A stretch of DNA of 64,000 nucleotides, taken from assembly GCA_037176885.1 (NCBI GenBank), contig JAWWNJ010000133.1:558001-622000 (forward strand), read 5' to 3'. The notes under the pieces are model-generated. The model saw nothing but the letters and a program-made list of their open reading frames with translations. It had not been told where the DNA came from and did not search any database. The position numbers and the translations under genes are program-made. The stretch is from Favolaschia claudopus (taxonomy: Eukaryota > Basidiomycota > Agaricomycetes > Agaricales > Mycenaceae). This document shows, piece after piece, positions 58,046 through 64,000 of the stretch; the first letter of the stretch is position 1, and each line of letters starts with the position of its first letter.

Positions 58046-58480
58046 TGCCGTAAAGACCCGACCCGGAAAACACTACTGGCAGTGCGCCGGCATCTAGAAG
58101 ATGTTGATGGTGCATTTGCGCACAAGTTCGAGGTCAAGTTGGCTAAATTTGGGTGTGAAACACAGGCCAAGGCCAATCAAACATTGGTTACATCCACTAT
58201 CACTGATTACTTCGGTTCTAAGTAGCATAGAGTTTTCCTGTGGCACTTAATACGATTTTTTTTCGCTTATTTTAAATAAATTTTACATCGGATTTCTCCT
58301 AACCCATCATCTGCCATGACCCATGACTTTGACCTCAGACGAAGAACTATGGGTTATGACAGCTTCAACTGTATTATAGTATAAACTTGAACACTGTGAG
58401 CTTAAGTACAAGTAATTGGGTCTATCTCAAGTCAAAGCCTCTAGGTATGAACAAAGTGTCAATTGGAGCGAGTTTGTGCA
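58046..58480. other. intergenic, no gene seen
   Basis: AT-rich; no supported frame. Confidence 0.4.
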
Positions 58481-58738
58481 TACTGTACTATTCCGACCGG
58501 TTGTTCACATAACGGGTAACGGCCGGCTGTGAACTGAACAATTTTGGTCTCCGTAACGCATAACAGCGACTTTTTCGGCCCAAAAAGGTAAGAAAATGTC
58601 AAAATTTTCGCTCCGGCATTTGCCGGAGCACCATATATGGTAATTTTTGCTTGATTGCCGGCCGGTGAACAATGTTTCCAGTGAACAATTAGGCTAACGC
58701 GTAACACCCAGTGAACAACCGGTCGGAATAGTACAGTA
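58481..58738. mobile_element. 258-base MITE with perfect 28-base terminal repeats
   Basis: TACTGTACTATTCCGACCGG at 58481 continues TTGTTCAC, and the exact reverse complement ends at 58738. The outermost TA may be the target duplication (Tc1/mariner type). The centre has a GCTCCGGCA/TGCCGGAGC hairpin. Confidence 0.8.
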
Positions 58739-59207
58739 AACTTGAATTGTGGTAGACCGTTCTTCGTTGTCAACCTGCTTGTGCTCACATTGGTCTGTCC
58801 TGGCAAGAATGTCAGGAATCTTGCGCAAAAGCACAAAAATAATTACTTTCTGTGCCCCGAATCTGTTCCATATACAAACACGATGACCTAGGGGATGCTG
58901 ACCGTTGGTTCCATCCAATTTCCATTCTGGAAAATATTCGGTCATTGAGTTAGCTCTGTGACATGGATTGTATCCTAGAAACGCAAACACTGTCACAGCT
59001 ACCCTACCAATACTTATGTAGGTTCATGTGTTCTCAAGTCAATGTCTTCGATAAGTGGAGACGAGTCTACGACAGCAAGCTCATGAGTCTACAAGCTCAT
59101 AGTGGCTATTTAATAGACTGTGAACGGTGTTCCACTCGGCGAGGCGGGTCGAGAGAGAGAGACTTTTCTTAAGGGAGATGTAGAAGATAAGCCTCTGTGG
59201 AAACCGG
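58739..59207. other. intergenic, no gene seen
   Basis: No supported gene. TAAGGGAGATGTAGAAG at 59170-59186 resembles a polypurine tract but does not abut the LTR-like unit. Confidence 0.35.
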
Positions 59208-61002
59208 TGTAACGCTGACACTTGAATATATCGACAGAAGTGCTAAATATAGCGCAGCAGAGAATCTACCACCAAAATATATATATAACACAATCAACCA
59301 ACACACACAACACTACAACACAAATATCTCAACAAGATACACTCAAATGTCTCTCGAAGAGTTCGTGGGGTTCGATCCGAAATCCAGATGTCTCAGTGAC
59401 GAGGATATAAGTCGACTTGCAAGCAGAACCTTGCACAAAACACGCACTCACACACCGTAGATGGAAGTGATTCCGTCCGCGGACCTTTCCTAAAAATAGG
59501 AACTATAAAACAGTAGGATACAAGATACCAACAAAGTTGAATATCAGGGCGAGATTGAAACAATGACCACAGGCAGTTCCCGCGGCAGACTGTACAATTC
59601 TTATAGCGCCAGTTACGCTACAGACCTGAACCTCCAAGTTCCAGGAACCTTTGACACTCCTTTATATAGCACAAGTCTTTAGACGAGGACTAGTCAGATC
59701 TCTTCAGGTTATACGCCAGCAGTCCCAACACAATGCTTTAGCAGATGGACAGTTCCACTCTCTTCAGACTCAGGGAGATACTAGTTCACTCTTGAGCACA
59801 CGTATCTTCACAATGAGATAGACAGTCCGCGGGCAGTAGAGGCAGGCAGTTCCTCACACACTAAGGCCACGACAAAGCTACTCGAAAGCAAAGCCTCCGC
59901 GGGCGAACACTCTCGAAACAATGCTTAAGATTCACACTTGACTTGAACTCCAACACAATTTCTATTAAGACAAACGAGTAGACAATATCTTTATATATGC
60001 CTCTACGTTGCTGCCTGAGTTCACCAACGCTGTCCAATAGACTGAGCGCGATGTCCTCCAGCTCAACGAGAAATACAGGTCCTTTTATACTAATGCCAAG
60101 AAATACATCACATAAATAGTACAGAGTAAGCAATGTCGATCCAATTGAGTAGAGAGATGGTATATTGGTATTTGGGTGTCCCGGAGGACCTTCGGCAGCC
60201 TCTTGGCTTGTCGATCCAGCGGTAGAAAGTCAGCACTTATGACTCTCACGGTTGAATCACTGAATTGCGGAAGCCCGCGGAACACCATCATTGGTGATCC
60301 CGTCAATCCGTCACTTGCGGCAACCCTTCCGGTAGTGCCATCAACGCCTCTAATAACTCCTAAGACTATTCTTGGGATATTCCAATTCACTCGCAATATC
60401 ACAGGCTCGTCTGTTGTCCAATTTATCAAGCCACCAAGTCATCCGCGCTGACTCCAATATAGAAATAGATCTCTAATGAAGTTGCCGCACTTGTTCGGCT
60501 TCAGCATCACATCATCAACACTCCTGTCAAAGACCTCATGTCTTGCCATGACTCTGCCTTCTGATCCTAGCACCGGCATCTCCTGTATGAGATCCCTTTC
60601 CGCTGTTCCAGCCGTCTATTTATAGTCGGCAGCCCGCGGCATCTGTCTTTTGACTGATGTTGACTCTGATAGCCCCCGCGGCGCCTCCTACATCCTTGTA
60701 GACCTTTGTCTAAGTCCGTAGTACACAAGTACTTGACTCTTCGTCACTCTTCTGAGGGTTCTGTTATGGAACAGATCCATAGTACTGCAGTAGGCTATTA
60801 ATATAATGCCTTTCTCCTGTGATGGGTTTTACGGTCAACAGCTCGGAGCTCACTTTGATCCTCCTTAGTGTCACCAACAGAGGTACTGACTTCCTATTGA
60901 TAGTCGAGTAAGACTATAGTCGTGGCGGGTAGTTGGGTTGTTTAGGGCCGCACTTGACTTAAAATAGCCAGATATAACGCGCAAAAATGGCCAGTCGTTA
61001 CA
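59208..61002 (-). mobile_element. LTR-like unit of 1795 bases
   Basis: Begins TGTAACG and ends CGTTACA, a short terminal inverted repeat of the TG..CA kind. On the minus strand it is preceded immediately by the purine tract GAAGGGGAGA, as a 3' LTR should be, and it has TATAAATA at about 60615-60625. Minus-strand frames inside (for example WNIPRIVLGVIRGVDGTTGR at about 60300-60430) match nothing I know. A second LTR is not in the window, so it could be a solo or truncated LTR. No reverse transcriptase or integrase motif was recognised. Confidence 0.5.
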
Positions 61003-61012
61003 TCTCCCCTTC
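61003..61012 (-). other. candidate polypurine tract
   Basis: GAAGGGGAGA on the minus strand directly abuts the TGTAACG end of the LTR-like unit, the expected primer for plus-strand synthesis of a retroelement. Confidence 0.45.
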
Positions 61013-61847
61013 ACTAAATCTAGACCGTCCCCGGTCTATAGCCAGCACCAAAATCCGTGCTTATTTTTGGCTTTAAATCTAGTGGACCGCAAGGATGACA
61101 GCTCCCGCGGACGTCTATTTTTAGACCAACTGCAAACTATTTCACTGTCCCGTTTTCCTCGAGCGACTTGTTTTGGGTCAAGTCCTCTATGAACTACTCG
61201 CTAAGACGTTCCGTCTTTGATTTTGACAGCTGCTTCCGCGGACGCCAATCATTACGGCATATGACGTCATTGACACTTTCTGTCTGAAATATGCGGACAG
61301 GGGTTTTTCACCTCTTTTCCTTATATTTTTCGACTTGTTCAATTTTTCGCTGTCCTGACTTTCGCCAACCCTAATCCTAGGTGCGTTCTCACTTCCGCTT
61401 TATCTAATCTGCGCTTCCGGCTTATCATTTGCCGCGGCCATCTCCGCCATAGAAATCCGGCCTAGGTTTTCATCAAACCTTAGTCCTGGCTTCTAATTAC
61501 TGCGGCTTCGCACCAGATTAACTTCCGTCTTCTGTCCTTCTTTCTAGGTGAGTCACTGAAGGTTCAATTCAGTTCTCTTGAAGGCGTGGCGACTTAGAGA
61601 AAATTTCTCTAAGTCCGCTCTGCCTTATAGACTAAGTGGGTGCGCCGTTTAGCGCCCACTTTTCTCTTTCCTTCTACCACCACCACACACAGTGTCCTTA
61701 CACCCTGTGGCTGTCTTCTTGGTTATCCCTCTGGCCCTTCGCCGCGCTCCTCGACGCCTACGTCGCCGAGTAGCCCACTCCTTGGATTCCTTTTTTTTGC
61801 TTTCTCATTCAAATCGACAACATCCCTCTGGTGTTCATCGCCGGACC
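61013..61847. other. region between LTR-like unit and the next gene
   Basis: Should be the 3' internal part of the minus-strand retroelement, but no protein motif is visible. Probably also contains the promoter and 5' leader of the plus-strand gene that follows. Confidence 0.35.
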
Positions 61848-63755
61848 ATGCCCGTCAAGAAAAGCACGCAAGAACCTACTCGTCGCTCCACGCGGACGAC
61901 TGTCGCTCCCGCCGCCAAGCGTCCTCGCAAGACTAAAGCCGGTGCTAAAGTAGGCCCTGGCCGCGATTCCGTCGTCGTTCCCAAGGACGTCGAGCCAGAC
62001 CTTCCTGAATCAGAAGAGTCGGCAGCGTCGACCCCAGAGCCTTCCGCGCCCTCTTCTTCTCGCAAAATCAAGTCTCCACCCGCGGAGGAGTCTGTTCTCA
62101 TCGCTGCCAGCCCTCCGACTCGCTCAGCTCTGTTCGAACCACCGCCGCAGATTCCCTCAGACTATCCTACTGCAGCCTTCTGGGCTCCCTTCGACAATCC
62201 TCAGGCTCGCGACCTTATTCCTCTTTTCATTCACAATCCGCCGCCGCCTTCGAACGATCAGATCCGTAGCTTAGCATTGTTGACCCCAGTCCTCGTACGT
62301 GACTATTTCTTTCTCTTTGCTAGCTCAATGCTTATTATTCTTTTAGACTCCTTATCGTCGCGACCACCCCAGTCTGCCTTTGAATGTCGAGGCATTCCTG
62401 TGGGCCCTCGCTCGCGCTGCTCGTCATATCGCCAAAGTCATTCCCGACGTCGACGCAGCGGAGGAATTGATCGCGCTCTATCGTGATCTTCGCCCGTCTT
62501 CTGAAATTCAAGACACCATCCTCGCCGCGGACCCGAAAGGCAAACATTACGGTGCAGGGTTCTGCGTCCCCAGCATCGTCACCGTTCCACGACGAAAGCC
62601 CCGGTTTCCCGCTTTCTCCGACAGCGAAGAGTCAGATAACGAGGGGCCGCCTGCCAAGCGTCCGCGCATGGCCATCTCTCCTTCGCCTGGGCGCACGCCG
62701 ACTCCTGCTCCTGCGTCGGAGCGTTCTATGACCCCTGTCGGTCCTATCTTCGACATTACCACTCGCGCTCAGTTAATCAATATGTTCTTCGATATCCCCG
62801 AGACCGGTAAGCCTGAAGGTTCTCTTCCCTTCATACCATGGCTCATCTTTTTGCTTCTTTTATTCCAGGTATGCCTTCTCCAGCGCATATGAAGATTCCT
62901 ACGACCTACGTTCAGACGTCCCTGGTGCCACCCATGCTATCCAAGATCGCCTTCCCCTGTTTGAATTGCGTTCTCAACTTCGCCGAGTGCAGGCCCGTCG
63001 GAGGCCGGTCGTCCGTCTGTACTCGTTGCGCGGAGCGCAAACATCAGTGCTCCCACAACTGGACGCCTCTCGAATTCAAGCGGTTCACGGAATGTATGCG
63101 CCCATTCATCGCCGTAGCCCCTCACACCATTGCCGCTGCACTTCAACGTCTTGTGCAGGCGTACGAGGATGCCCAGTTCACGAGCTTTGCCCACGTCCGC
63201 GCCCTCAACAATCTTCGTTTGCAGGCGCAGGACTCCGCCCTCACGATATCCGGTGCCGAGCGCTCTCTCGCCGTCGAGCAGTTCAACGACTTTTTTGTGG
63301 ATAAAGAAGGCGCTGACCTCGCCCGCGATTTCGTAGCTCACGTCTTGTCGATGAAGCCGTTTTATGAACTAGAGCGCGACTTCGTCGCCCACGAAGCTAC
63401 CTCAAGTGCGATCCCGGAAACGAACGCAGCGGGCGACGTCGAGAGCTACACGTATCAACCCAAGTTCTCCGCTCGTCTCATCCCCGACTTAGATCTCCAG
63501 GGCGTCTTGAATACGGTGGATCCTAAAGTCGGTCCCGTCGCTTCTTTCGACGATCCTTCATCCGCGGGGCCCTCTTTGTCAAAGCATGCCCCTACAACTT
63601 CTACACCTGCAGCCACGCCATCCACCCCTCCTCCTACGTTTGGATCGGCGCCTTTGTTGGAGACACCAACTCCCGGTTCGTCAAAGGCTCGCCATGGGAA
63701 GGTAGTTGAGACGCCCTCCTCGGTTGACAAGGGCAAGGGTGTGGACCGCGGCTGA
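61848..63755 (+). CDS. 597-residue protein with central Cys motif, possibly retroelement-associated
   Basis: Exons 61848-62294, 62347-62806 and 62869-63755 (introns GTACGT..TTTAG and GTAAGC..TCCAG) give 597 residues in one frame. The N-terminus is basic and Pro/Ser-rich (MPVKKSTQEPTRRSTRTTVA), with a nuclear-signal-like PAKRPR in the middle. Around residue 330 is a zinc-binding-like block CLNCVLNFAEC..CTRCAERKHQCSH. A helical region follows (ALQRLVQAYEDAQFTSFAHV), then a disordered Thr/Pro-rich tail. Proteins with this C-x2-C..C-x2-C-x6-C arrangement are common in Agaricomycetes, often near LTR elements; that is memory, not a search. It lies head-to-tail opposite to the minus-strand LTR-like unit. 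Function unknown. Confidence 0.7.
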
Positions 63756-64000
63756 ACTCTCGTGCTACTCGCGTTCGTCTTGACTTTTTTGCAAATTGAT
63801 ATTTACCTACCAATGTACTCGGACTGTCCTCTTCCAGTCCTTAAACAATCGAAGATATATCTCTGTAGTGCTGTTGTCTCCAGCCGTAGCGTAGACCAAC
63901 TCAAAAAAAACAACCTTGTATATATCTAGACTCAGTAGCCATAGCTTAGTTTACTGTGTTTGTAAACCCGCTACCTTGAGTCCAATACACTAGCGCCTAC
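63756..64000. other. 3' flank, no gene seen
   Basis: Short AT-rich end of the window without a supported frame. Confidence 0.35.

Noticed and set aside
59341..59460. Short plus-strand ORF starting MSLEEFVGFDPKSRCLSDED
   Set aside because: Only 37-40 residues, no continuation by splicing, and it lies within the LTR-like unit.
1..64000. tRNA, rRNA and CRISPR features
   Set aside because: No tRNA box A/box B pairs, rRNA-like cores or regularly spaced repeats were recognised; CRISPR is not expected in a fungal nuclear genome.

Overview
The window looks like nuclear DNA of a mushroom-forming fungus (Agaricomycetes, probably Agaricales). The reasons are dense 45-65 base introns with GT..AG ends, multi-exon genes, and families known mainly from that group (DUF6535, DUF6698, F-box proteins, expanded nucleotidyltransferase-like proteins). 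The species cannot be named from the sequence. I saw no rRNA, tRNA or CRISPR. All exon joins, alignments and family calls were made by eye.

Bases 1-20,000 form a compact accessory gene island. It holds the 3' end of an unknown gene (47-532). Three paralogous nucleotidyltransferase-like genes follow (1856-3203, 5400-6529, 7063-8531), with a shortened ribonucleotide reductase small subunit between the first two (3948-5061). Next is a head-to-tail array of four small five-exon paralogues of unknown function (8861-12683). Two convergent F-box genes (13187-14932 and 15228-16593), a CCHC zinc-knuckle gene (17001-17563) and a GIY-YIG/T5orf172-type gene (18972-19592) complete it. Several genes have a TATA-like box only 30-50 bases before the ATG.

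Bases 20,200-22,400 hold a cluster of perfect hairpins, a DUF6698-type gene with an apparent frameshift, and, six bases after its stop codon, seven consecutive intron-like segments separated by very short exons.

Four copies of a large DUF6535 membrane-protein gene occupy 23.2-26.3, 36.6-39.8, 49.9-53.4 and 54.1-57.2 kb, in AT-richer sequence than the island. All share one five-exon plan. Copies 1 and 3 read open throughout (961 and 982 residues). Copy 2 has a frameshift in exon 1 and has turned intron 3 into coding sequence. Copy 4 has a 5-base deletion and a premature stop. The DNA between them is gene-poor. It holds a decayed Opi1-like gene (33.3-35.1 kb) and many short inverted-repeat elements, one of them inside intron 1 of copy 3.

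The right end carries two more inverted-repeat elements, a 1.8 kb LTR-like unit (59208-61002) unusually rich in CCGCGG, and a 597-residue cysteine-motif protein gene (61848-63755).
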